This document shows, piece after piece, positions 47,380 through 57,325 of a DNA stretch of 64,000 nt (within the stretch, counting starts at the first letter, position 1; each line of letters starts with the position of its first letter). Location: NCBI GenBank assembly GCA_022835595.1, contig BQUP01000001.1:992001-1056000 (forward strand). The letters are read 5' to 3'. Made by a program: the position numbers and the translations under genes. The DNA comes from Cystobasidium ongulense (Eukaryota > Basidiomycota > Cystobasidiomycetes > Cystobasidiales > Cystobasidiaceae). The notes under the pieces are model-generated. The model was not told the DNA's origin and made no database searches. It saw only the letters and a program-made list of their open reading frames with translations.

Positions 47380-49144
47380 ATGCTGATGGCGAGTTTACTC
47401 TCATCACATCAGACTACAGCAGAATCCGATGTGCTGGCAGCAGTATCCAGGGCAGTCTCCGAGCACGGAAGTAGGAACGAGGAGGCTCCGGCGCCGGCAA
47501 CATCTGCGCCTGCATCGAGAGATAGGCAGCTGGTATCGAATGAATTAGGATTTCCTGCAGCATGGGAAGCATCACTTGCTGTGCCCGCCAACGACTCCCT
47601 GCCTTGGAACACGACAAGCCCTGCTTCAGTTCCAGTCCAAGCTCCAGCTGTATCTCCAGCTCCTCGATCTCACCATTCCAAACAGAAGGTGGACGAGAAC
47701 GGGGTTAAGCGCCCTCCACGCCCTCCAAATGCCTGGATCCTCTATCGGTCGGAATGTATACAAAAGCAGCGAGCTGAACGACCCCCTGGAGCCCGAAAAC
47801 CTACTCAGGCTGAATTGTCGAAGTTGTTTGGAGAGCAATGGCGGAATGAAACAGAGGAGACGAAGGGAGGATACGAGCGTTTAGCAGAAGCTGCTAGAGA
47901 AGAGCACGCCCAGAAATATCCTGGTATGCAATCGTCTCGTCCGGTAAACGCGTGCACTGGCAACATGGCTGACTGTCTCGCAAATCCTTCTCTGGTCCTC
48001 CATCTTCCGTTGGTTGTACCGTCCTGTAATGCCCTGTCAGATTGGCGCTTTTCGAGGAAGCCAATGAAACCATCAAGTTTGAACGATGGCCAACAGTCGT
48101 CTTCATCTCCCCAAGTCAAGACGATGAAGCTGCAGGTGCCTTTGGACAAGGAACAGGCTAGGAAACGGACACGCGACATTTCAGGAGCATCGAGTGATGA
48201 TCCCGACTATACACCCGACGAGTACGCGAGTAGCAGCAGATCTAACGGGACCCAGCTCGAAAGCTCCATGCAGTCAGCACAGATGTCCTATCTGCTTGGC
48301 TCGGATGATCTTAGCGGCAAGCGACACCGTGCAATGCCTCCAGGCACAGATCAGAGTGGAAAACAGGAATATTTCCCATCTCAGTTTGACAACGTTAGCC
48401 CGGGCACGTATGCTCAAATCCTGGACAGCCCATATAGAACCTTCCCTCAGCAAGACGGCCTCAACAGCACTTTGGCACAACGTAACACCTCTGCCGCGCA
48501 ATTTTATAATATGTACGACCTGTCTCCCCGCTCGACCACTCTGCAAGCGCGTCCGCAATCTTCCCACGAGCCACAGACTGGCTCGACTGGCTCCTTTCCT
48601 CAATCTTTCAGCTTCAACGGAGCAGGGCCAGAAACCCACGGCAGCAATCAACTAGGTTATTTTATCAATGACAATGCTCTGCCATTCGACCACCCTCAAC
48701 TATCACTGCCGAGTATGCCATTCGGTATGACTGCTCACGAGAACGGGTCCAGTACTATCCATCTCGGTAATGTGCGGCCGGAATTTTCATGCTTGTGATG
48801 GCACTGCTGACGCCATCTTGAACAGAATACGTCTCGTTGGTCGCCTAGCCACCTTTCGGGGCCGCCGCCCTTGCCCATCCGAAACGCTGCTGAAGCCCCT
48901 GCACCAGAACCTATAGTGAGTCAGAGCCACGGTCTTAGAGCTTGACACAGCTCTGAGATCGCTTTCGTAGGGTCTTGATTGCCCCGAATGGCTGTATGCA
49001 CTTCGCCATGTCAAAGTGAGACTGGACGACTTTGCAGGAGTCCCCCTGCTGGACTTACTGGGTGACCTGCATACACGCAATTCGCGCCAATCACCAGCCA
49101 ATGTGGTGCATATGCCCGTAGGTCAGGCCAATCAATACAGTTGA
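47380..49144 (+). CDS. HMG-box transcription factor (MAT/Ste11/Prf1-like)
   Basis: DNA-binding regulator of 512 residues. Exons: 47380-47923, 48041-48771, 48826-48915, 48971-49144. The HMG box is VKRPPRPPNAWILYRSECIQ, then QAELSKLFGEQWRNETEETK, GGYERLAEAAREEHAQKYP and, after intron 1, DWRFSRKPMKP. This is the sequence-specific MATA_HMG subgroup, which includes mating and development regulators such as S. pombe Ste11, U. maydis Prf1 and Cryptococcus Mat2; orthology is not determined. A basic segment KEQARKRTRD and a Gln/Ser/Pro-rich region follow, and exon 4 encodes GLDCPEWLYALRHVKVRLDD. Intron 1 (117 nt) is in frame and stop-free; its retention would break the box. The donor of intron 2 (gtgcgg) is weak but joins coding sequence cleanly. 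A long upstream region suggests complex regulation. Confidence 0.85.
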
Positions 49145-49442
49145 AACAACTTCTTCATTGTTGTCTTTCCAGCTATCGATTCCTCCGTACACTTTCCCGT
49201 AAGTTTGGTATCGACAAAGAAGTTGCAGTGCAGTCGAGGATGTCGTTGTATGATCATTTAACAACTTGTATACAACTTGCCGGTATCGTGTAAAGCTTTT
49301 AAAGAAAATCATAGTTGCCTCGATCAGCTCAGCTGCGCACAGCTGCGCTTCAACTGCGCTCCAATCTTTCCAAGCATTGCCTGTTGAAATCTGCTGCTTG
49401 ACTGGCCATGTTCTCGTTTGATCTTGACAACATCGTCCAGAT

Positions 49443-51302
49443 ATGCTGCTTCTGCTATTGAGCTTCGTGCTGCCATTCGCTTCCTGCCTTCCCAGCCCGC
49501 AACAGCAGCATCCCCTCGAGCTGATCGTTAGCGATAAAGCACCGGATCTGTCGGCGGAGGTCTTTCGGTCTATTCATGGACTCTTGAAGTCCTGGTCGCA
49601 AGCATTCCAGCCCATCGGCAGGTAAGTATCTTGCATAACAACCATAGCTCGCCGTCTGACATTTTGTTGCAGATGCGTTGTTCCAGCGATCATCCCTACC
49701 GGCACCCTACTCTATCATGGTCGAGGTGATGCACAACCACCAACCAGCGGCATCGAATGGTTTGCGTGAGTACTGCATGGTGATCTGCCATCTATCATTT
49801 CTAACCTGCTTTGCTGCTGCCCTTTGTGACCCGCCAGTCTGGATGCAGAACACGCATACATGTTCGCCTCACGCGGGCCTGACTCCACCTTCAACACCTA
49901 CGTAGCTACCGAACCACTCAAGGTGCTTTATTTCGACGGGTTCTCGGCTTCCAAAGGCAATCCCGGCTCGCAAGATTTACAGAATCTGGTCGCATTCGGC
50001 ACGCTGGGTGATAGGGCTCCTGGGGAAGGACACCCACGCTTCGAGGACGGGCGGATTGCTAGAGGTTTGTGCCAGTGGGGCGCACAACATGGCATACAAG
50101 GATTCGTAAGGGAGGAAGCGACTTTTGAGATTATCTGGGTGGGTTCATTCAGCAACGGCGTGTTTTCGTTGACTGACTCGGTTATGCAGTGCGATTTTGG
50201 CCAAAGCGTCAGACTGCTACACTCAGTCAACACAACTAGTAGCGAAGGAAGTGACTTCGGTCCACCTAAGGGTCCGCCTGGTCCGCCTCCAAGCCGAGAT
50301 TCGCCTCCGAGAGCTGGACCAGAAAGTCACTTTCCGGGATCGATGAGACCAAGTAACTGGCCGCTGCTCACTGCGGCATCCTGGCATTACTTTTCTCGCG
50401 ATTCGCGTCTAGAACTCTCGACTAAGCATGCTACCACTCTATCTGATGCAACATATACTTCCTTGTGGCCCTTATACCACCTTCCGGTTCACGAGCGCCG
50501 GCTCGTCAATATTTCAAGGCAAGATGGAGATACCTTCAGGGCCTATCTAGAGGAGAATGTCAAGCAGTGGCACGAGTCAGGCTACCAAGTCACGAACAAT
50601 GATTACCTGAGCACCGTGGACGTGATTGTAGACCGGACGGCAGGAAGGCTCGCTCGCATGCAAACGGCATTTGAGCTGAACACACCTTCTGAGTCAGTCG
50701 AGAGCGTCAAGTTAGAAGCGGTTGATATTCTCTTCCCATACTTGAACATCCCACATACACTCTGGGATGGTGACAAGAGACCGGATGCCCGAACACGCCA
50801 TAATGCCATACAGGCTGCTGTCAAAAGCTGCAGCACCGCATACACAAGCTATTTACAAGCCGATACAGTTTCTGAAAAGCTCATCTTGAGCTCCATCGAA
50901 GGAATCCTTCATCGTATCTGTGCAGTCACCGCTAGTATTCTCGAGGAGAGCCTCAGTATGCAAGTCCGGGTCATGTCCGACGGTATGCGAGCAAGATATC
51001 AGCTGAAGATACTGGAAAATTGGCAACAAAAGGTGGATAGTCTGATGCAGTGGCTAGATTGGCCTGTTTGGAAGAATTGCAAGAATGCCTGTGGACCGGA
51101 TGTACGTGGCGGCTCGACATCCGGCGTCGATTCCTGACAGTTCTGACGCAATTTCACTTTTCAGGAGATCTGCTACATGCCGATGTGGCCTGTTCACATG
51201 GACGAAACGGAAACTCCTGGTCGTACTCCTGGTCGCCCAAGGCCAGACATGCCAAATATACCGCGTCCTAGAGTAGAGCCTCGCTGCGTCAAGAGATCAT
51301 GA
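49443..51302 (+). CDS. Secreted protein of a conserved uncharacterised fungal family
   Basis: Predicted secreted, 540 residues. Exons: 49443-49621, 49673-49765, 49838-50138, 50190-51101, 51165-51302. It has a strong signal peptide (MLLLLLSFVLPFASCLPSP). Conserved blocks I recognise from other fungi without a known function: IIPTGTLLYHGRGD, GIEWFALDAEHAYMF, YVATEPLKVLYFDGFSASKG, ARGLCQWGAQHGIQGFVREE, CDFGQSVRLL, AASWHYFSRDSRLEL. Later YHLPVHERRLVNISRQDGDT precedes a helical C-terminal half (RLARMQTAFEL to KILENWQQKVDSLMQWLDWP) and a Cys-containing tail. The LYHG...WFA...AYMF order recalls ADP-ribosyltransferase-like folds; this is speculative. Intron 3 (50139-50189, 51 nt) is in frame without stops. 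Confidence 0.85.
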
Positions 51303-51330
51303 TGTGTTTTTTTTGTGCACGTGTTGTTGT

Positions 51331-51378
51331 AGGAAAAGGTCCAGATAGGTGGACAGGAAAAGGTCCAGATAGGTGGAC
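51331..51378. repeat. Perfect 24-bp tandem duplication
   Basis: Two identical adjacent 24-bp units (51331-51354, 51355-51378), each beginning AGGAAAAGGTCCAGATAGG. Lies just after the stop of the secreted-protein gene. Confidence 0.9.
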
Positions 51379-51510
51379 AAACAGGCTGGAACTGATTTAT
51401 CACGGCTACCTGTATCCATAAGGCTGCTAGATCGGCTGGTAATGCGTAAAGAGGTTTATATATTTACCGTCGGCCCGTGAAAGATTCTTGACAACTAGTT
51501 TGCCACCACA

Positions 51511-51526
51511 CCGGAAGCGCTTCCGG
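51511..51526. promoter_or_regulatory. 16-bp palindrome upstream of phenol hydroxylase
   Basis: CCGGAAGCGCTTCCGG is perfectly self-complementary and lies 112 bp before the ATG. It contains CGG-N8-CCG, a form used by Zn2Cys6 regulators of catabolic genes. Binding is inferred. Confidence 0.45.
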
Positions 51527-51637
51527 CCTTCCTGGGAATAACCACTTCCGAGCCTGCGAGCGGGTGTAAAGACTGGCTTTCTTTGAGAATAACCTTTGCT
51601 TGTTCCTTCCCTTCACATCAACACGTTTGTTGCAAAC

Positions 51638-54437
51638 ATGCCAGAAAGCCAGGTTGACGTACTCATTATCGGCGCTGGACCTGGTAAGCTCTTGCTTTCA
51701 CGATTGCCTGTTGACCCGCTTCTGATGTCGTGATGACCCACCCACCTACCTCGCAGCTGGTCTATTCCTTGCTACTCAACTATCCAAGCTCAAGATCAAT
51801 ACACGGATAGTTGATAAAGCTGCTCATCCAGTTCTTAGAGGCCATGCCGATGGTGGGTCCTGCGCGTATACAGGCTCATGATCGAAACGGGCGCTTGCTG
51901 ATGATCAGGTCGGCGGCGACAGGACTACAATGCAGAACTGGAGAAGTCTTTGCAGCGCTTGGTGTACAATCAAGATTCGATGATGTGACTCACGAGTGTG
52001 CTGGTGAGAAGCCTTCGGATGTTCGAGATGGTGAAAGATACCTGCTGAGCTGAATGAAATCTTCGTAGAGGTGGTCATGTGGAATCCCGACGAGAATGGC
52101 AAGCTCACAGAGACAAGTCGAGTCGTAGACGTATGTCTCCGTCAGTTTAAGCTCTTTCGTGTATATGCTGACTGTTACTACAGACCATACCCGGTACCTC
52201 GCATATCCGGCACGTGAATCTAGGTCAAGATGGTGTAGAAGCTATCTTAATTGAGGCCTCGAAAAAGAACAGTGCGTCGTTGACCAACACAAGTACCTTG
52301 AAGTCTTCTAATCCTCTGTTCTCTATCCGACAGACGGTCTCGAGGTGGAGAGGCTTCTTGCACCACAGGAGCTACAAGTCGCCGAAGCCAAACTCGGCGA
52401 TGTATCCGCCTACCCTGTGACCGTTCGTCTCAAGCACCTACCTCCTCCCAAAGACTGGGCCAATGGAGATGTTAGAAGCGGTCTATACCGGTCCAACCTT
52501 TTCGCTGCCGAGGAAACACAGACTAACGGTGCAAGCGATGAAGACGATGAGATTATACATTGCAAGTTCGTTGTCGGCTGCGATGGTGCTCGGTCATGGG
52601 TGCGAACGTGAGTTGTCTCAAAATTTCGTCACGATGAGAACCCAGTTGAAGTATTTCAACAGGCAACTGGGGCTGGAGCTCAAAGGGGATTCTGCCAACG
52701 TATACTGGGGAGCTTTTGATGCTGTCATCAAGAGTGATGTAAGTTAAAATGATGGCTTCCTCCCCAGACCGTGACTGATCTGTTATTATATAGATACCTA
52801 CGCTGCGTATGAAGAATGTCTTCCACTCTGTCGACTCCGGGTCTGTTCTCACTGTGCCTCGAGAAGGTGGAATGGTCCGCGTGTACACACAGATGGGAGA
52901 TCTCGAGGCGGGACAACGCCTGAATCGGTCCGACTTTTCCTTGGAACAGCTGCTTGATAAGACTAAGAAAGTTGTTGCGCCTTATGAGATGGATTTCAAG
53001 TACATTGACTGGTTTACTTGCTACGAGGTAGGTCGCTTTGATTTTTTGGGTCTGAGCAAACCTTGTCTGACTGCTTGTCATAAACAGATCGGTCAACGTG
53101 TTTGCGATACCTTCTCCAAGTATCAAGAGCACGTCTTCATTGCTGGAGATGCCTGTCATACGCACAGTCCCAAGGCTGGACAGGGTATGAACGTCTCCAT
53201 GATGGACACCTGGAATCTAGGATGGAAATTGGCAATGGTACTACGAGGACAAGCTACACCCGAGATTTTGAAGACTTGTGAGTATAACGACACTGAAGAA
53301 GCACTTGTGCCCGTGAGTCTGACGACTTTTCACAACAGATCAATATGAGAGGCAGGCCACCGCACAGGAGCTTATCGACTTCGACCACCACTGGTCACGA
53401 TTGCTCGGTGCAAAGAACGTCACCGGAGATGAAATGGATATCGCTTGGAAGAAGAGCATGAAATTTACCAGTGGAACTGGTGTTGTTTACAAGCCAAACG
53501 TTCTAGTCGAGCAAGATGTGAGCCGTGCTGCTAAATTGGCAAGCGAGATTACGATTGGATCGGTATGTCCTTTAATGACTGTATTGGTTTTCAGTTACAC
53601 TGGAAAGGGCTGTAACTGTGCTTTTTTGTGCCGGCTGCACGCAAGGTGGTTGACATGCTGTATTCAACGCCTTGGGCTTGACTTTGGCGTGAATACGGCA
53701 TGACTGCCACCTCGTGTTCAGCGGGCACGCCAGAGCACGGTACAGACCTGTCCAGTGGTAATTGAAGGTTAGCAATTCTGTACTGATCAGTTTCTGCTCG
53801 CAGCATTTCCCCAACAAGCAAGTCGTAGAGTCTGCCAATGCACACAGAGTGCAACTCCAAGAACGTATGAAAGGTGATGGTCGTTGGAGAATAGTTGGTA
53901 CGTTCAAGATTGTCGTGCTTATCTTGCAGCATTACTCACGCGCCCTTCGCTGCAGTCTTCCCTGGTGACATTCGTCAGGAAGAACGCAAGAAAGCCCTCT
54001 TGAGTCTAGCCGAGCAGCTTGGCGGACCAAAAGGTCCTGCGCCGCGATATACCCCCAAAGGAGAAGATACCGACTCCATTATCGAGACAATCACAGTGCT
54101 ACAGACCCCACACAAGATTGTACAAGAACAAAGCGTTAGCTGGCCTTCAATATTGGTACCCGAAAAGAAGCCTTACGGCGTTAAGGCGGTCGATACACTG
54201 TACTCTGATGAAGAGTCGTGGCATGACGGTCACGGACGTGCATATGAAGGCTATGGAATCGATCCTGCTGTAGGCGCTGTGGTTATTGTCCGACCTGATC
54301 AGTACGTATCCGCTATATACGGTTTAGAGAGTTTCGAGTCAATCGGTGAGTGGACTTTTCTCGTTTACACAGAGGACACCAGCTGATATCCCTCTCCATC
54401 AGCTCAATTCTTCAGCAAGTTCATGATACAACCATGA
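51638..54437 (+). CDS. FAD-dependent aromatic monooxygenase, phenol 2-monooxygenase-like
   Basis: Class A flavoprotein hydroxylase using NADPH and O2 on a phenolic substrate; 629 residues. Thirteen exons: 51638-51683, 51757-51852, 51923-52003, 52069-52130, 52184-52271, 52334-52607, 52663-52738, 52794-53027, 53088-53277, 53339-53562, 53804-53897, 53956-54345, 54403-54437. Motifs: dinucleotide fold VDVLIIGAGPAGLFLATQLS, RGHADGLQCRTGEVF, TETSRVVDTIPGTSHIRHVN, FVVGCDGARSWVR (DG motif), FIAGDACHTHSPKAGQGMNV (GD motif) and DTWNLGWKLAMVLRG. The thioredoxin-like C-terminal domain of phenol hydroxylases follows (ALLSLAEQLGG, VGAVVIVRPDQYVS, AQFFSKFMIQP). No secretion signal. Intron 10 (241 nt) is longer than the rest. 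The next gene is an alcohol dehydrogenase on the same strand, which suggests but does not prove a shared pathway. Exact substrate unknown. Confidence 0.92.
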
Positions 54438-54900
54438 GACAGTGGGTTGTACTGAACTGCTTGGCTATCTTCATCTCTTGCCGCCTTTGTTGTACCGTGC
54501 ATTAACTTATTTACCATATGATGATCATTCTCCGCAACTAACATACCTAAAATCATTTGCTTTGATGGTCCGGTGGCGCCGTGTGCTATCGGTAATGTAA
54601 TGGGCGCAGCACTGCCTGGTCTCCTCAACTTTCCCCTACCGGCAGTACCGTAGATAATTGACTTTCTCGATGTACACTTTCTCCGGATTAACGTATTTGC
54701 CACCCTCTCCGGCCATTACATCATCACCATCTTTCAGGCTGCGAAGATCCCTCGATCAGCATCTCCGTTAGCTATCAGGTGCGGGCACTACTCGTGTGCT
54801 TTAAATCAAAATAATAATAATTCACACACGTTGGCTTCTGAACAAATCCAACTGAAGAGATAGCATTCAAATCAGCTTACTCTCGACCACAACAACAATC
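54438..54900. promoter_or_regulatory. Intergenic region upstream of the alcohol dehydrogenase, 463 bp
   Basis: Phenol hydroxylase 3' UTR and dehydrogenase promoter. No copy of the 16-bp palindrome was found here. Confidence 0.4.
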
Positions 54901-56955
54901 ATGCAACTCGCAGCCAACACCGCCCAGAAGGCCATGGGACCCGAGCCATCCGTGGTGGAGGCTCAGTACAAGGCTCGCCCCGGAGGAGAGACGATGAGAG
55001 CGCTCGCCTGGTTTGGGTGAGAAGTAATCAACAAGGAATGCATTGCAGACGCTGACTGTCGTTGTTCCATCGAAAGAAACGAGGACGTCAGGATCGTTGA
55101 CGCGCCTATTCCAGACATCACCCAAGACGTGAGCTAGCCAAGTGCAAGCGGAAGGCATAGGCATTGGCTGATGAACGATTATTCAGGACGACGTGGTACT
55201 CAAGGTCACCGGTACTACCATCGTATGTGATCAATTGGATAGTAGGCACGGCTATCACTGAAGACTAATGCACCGTGGTCTTTATCAGTGTGGATCCGAC
55301 CTCCACCTCTATCATTCAGAAATCTTAGCTTTACAGAAGGGAGACATTCTTGGACATGAATTCATGGGCGTTGTAGACAAAGTGGGTCTCTTGGGTTGAC
55401 TCTTCCAAGTCTCCATTTATTGAATATATCTTTTCCCGCCCAGATTGGACCCAACGTCAAGAATCTCAAAGAAGGCGACAGAGTTGTAGTCAGCTTCCAG
55501 ATCGCGTGTGGCACGTGCAGATACTGCCAGAAGAAGCTATCGTCTTTCTGCGAAAGAACCAACGATTCCAGCCTGATGCAAACCATGTACGGAGGTCGAG
55601 ATGCTGGATTTTTCGGCTACTCTCATTTTAGTAAGCTTAACTCGCTAGCAAGGCTGTCCTGAACATTATCGTCTTCATATCTAACACGTAAAACAGCCGG
55701 TGGTTTCCCCGGTGGACAGGCGGAATATGTTCGAGTACCTTTTGGCGAGGTCAATTGCCAGAAGATCCCTGCTGAAGTTTCGGACGAGGAAGCTATTTAC
55801 CTTTCCGATGTTCTGCCAACATCGTATCACTGTGTTGTTGACACTGGCGTCACAGAAGGCGATACAGTTGCTGTTTGGGTACGATCCAACTATACAACCG
55901 CATCGGATGACATGGCTGACTCGCAGCTTTCAGGGTCTCGGCCCTATCGGTCTAGCAGCCGTCAAGTGGTGTCAGCTCAAGGGCGCCAAGTGAGCACATT
56001 ACAAGGTGGTTCTGCTAGTTTCGCTGACGCATCTGGTATTTAGGCGAGTCATCGGTATTGACGGCGTACCCTTCCGCCTCGATTACGCAAAAGAAAAGCT
56101 AGGCATCGAGACCATCAATTTTAATGAGGTTTCCGACATTGTCAAGAAGCTTCTGGAAATGGTGCCAGGTGGCGTAGACAAGGCTCTTGACTGCGGTACA
56201 TTCCATGAGCCCAAGACCATGCTGCACAAGTAAGTTTGAACCCCTACTCGTCAGGTCGGCAAAAGGTTAAGCAACACTTTCATCCGCAGAGTACAGAAGG
56301 CACTGATGCTTGAAACCGACGTACCCGAAACTGCCAACGAAATGATCATGTCGACCAGAAAGGGCGGCAGCTGTGGTGTCATTGCAGTCTATGCTGGCTT
56401 GACCAATAACTTCAACATTGGAGCACTAATGGAGAAGGGTATCCGTTTCATCGGCAACGGTCAGGTAAGTCAAGACCGTGACTTGTTCAGAGCTACGCTG
56501 ATATACCCCACGATATTATTATACTACAGGCTCCAGTGCATTTGTGTAAGTTGTGCTCATTCGCCATAGGGCAATTTCTATGGGAGGCTGACTTTCCATT
56601 ATTTCTGTAGACCGCGATGAAATTCTAAACGACTACATCAAGACGGGCAAGTTTGATGTCAAATTGATTCTCTCGTAAGTTGCATTGCACCTACAATATA
56701 CACCCCCCTAATCTAATCATGCTCTTTCGTTCGTAGACATCGATTCGCTTTCGAAGACATGGTAAGTTCGCGTGCAACATACATCTGTAACGCTTTCTAA
56801 CCAGTCATCTTATGTCTCATTAGGCCAAGCTATACGGAAAGTTCGACAAGCGAGTTCCAGGATTGCTGAAGACATTCGTCGAAACCAAGTTTTCCAACCC
56901 CCCCGCGGCCGGTTACCCCCCATTGACGAAGCTCGATGACCTTCCAGACGCATAA
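54901..56955 (+). CDS. Zn-containing alcohol dehydrogenase (formaldehyde dehydrogenase/dismutase-like subgroup)
   Basis: Medium-chain dehydrogenase of 439 residues. Thirteen exons: 54901-55016, 55077-55128, 55187-55222, 55289-55381, 55444-55630, 55697-55878, 55934-55989, 56044-56229, 56290-56464, 56530-56545 (16 nt), 56611-56674, 56737-56761, 56824-56955. Catalytic zinc: Cys in [12 protein letters not shown] and His-Glu in [13 protein letters not shown]. Structural zinc Cys in [15 protein letters not shown]. Cofactor site [20 protein letters not shown], with Asp in [14 protein letters not shown] favouring NAD(H). The extended loop ([20 protein letters not shown]) and [13 protein letters not shown] are typical of the formaldehyde dismutase / glutathione-independent subgroup rather than simple ethanol ADH. 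The 16-nt exon is needed to keep QAPVHLYRDEIL in frame. No targeting signal seen. Confidence 0.92.
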
Positions 56956-57325
56956 AGGCTATTAGTTCAACTTCCCGCAGAGGCTCCCAGCCGATTACTT
57001 TATTTAAATGCGATAATAACCAGAAAGAGCGGGTTTAAAATCCTGCATGTGTAGCTACTCATAGTTTCATGCCAATGCGCGTTATAAAGTCGAGCGCCAG
57101 TACCGCAGTCTCCTTTCCGGGCCGAAGAGCTCTAGCAACTTCTTCTGCGAGTTCTTCTACGCATTGAGCTATTGACCTGCTTGCTGCTTGCATTACAGGG
57201 GGAGACGATTTCCTTTGCTTCAAAACTGTCCATTCAGCGCACGACTAACGCTGGGCTGAGATCCCTTCTCGATGTTCGCTAATGCCAGCAATCACTCACG
57301 CACCCTGTTTCCTGGTGTAAATACT
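56956..57325. other. Convergent 3' intergenic region, 370 bp
   Basis: Between two converging genes; should contain both 3' UTRs. Nothing else seen. Confidence 0.4.

Larger units (their letters stand above)
51303..51637. promoter_or_regulatory. Promoter region of the phenol hydroxylase gene, 335 bp
   Basis: Includes a 24-bp tandem duplication (51331-51378), a 16-bp perfect palindrome (51511-51526) and a TATA-like run at about 51455. Confidence 0.5.

Noticed and set aside
53563-53803. Extra exon within the 241-nt intron of the phenol hydroxylase
   Set aside because: Internal acceptor/donor choices either shift the frame or add sequence unlike the family; direct joining of IGS to HFPNKQVVESA fits best.
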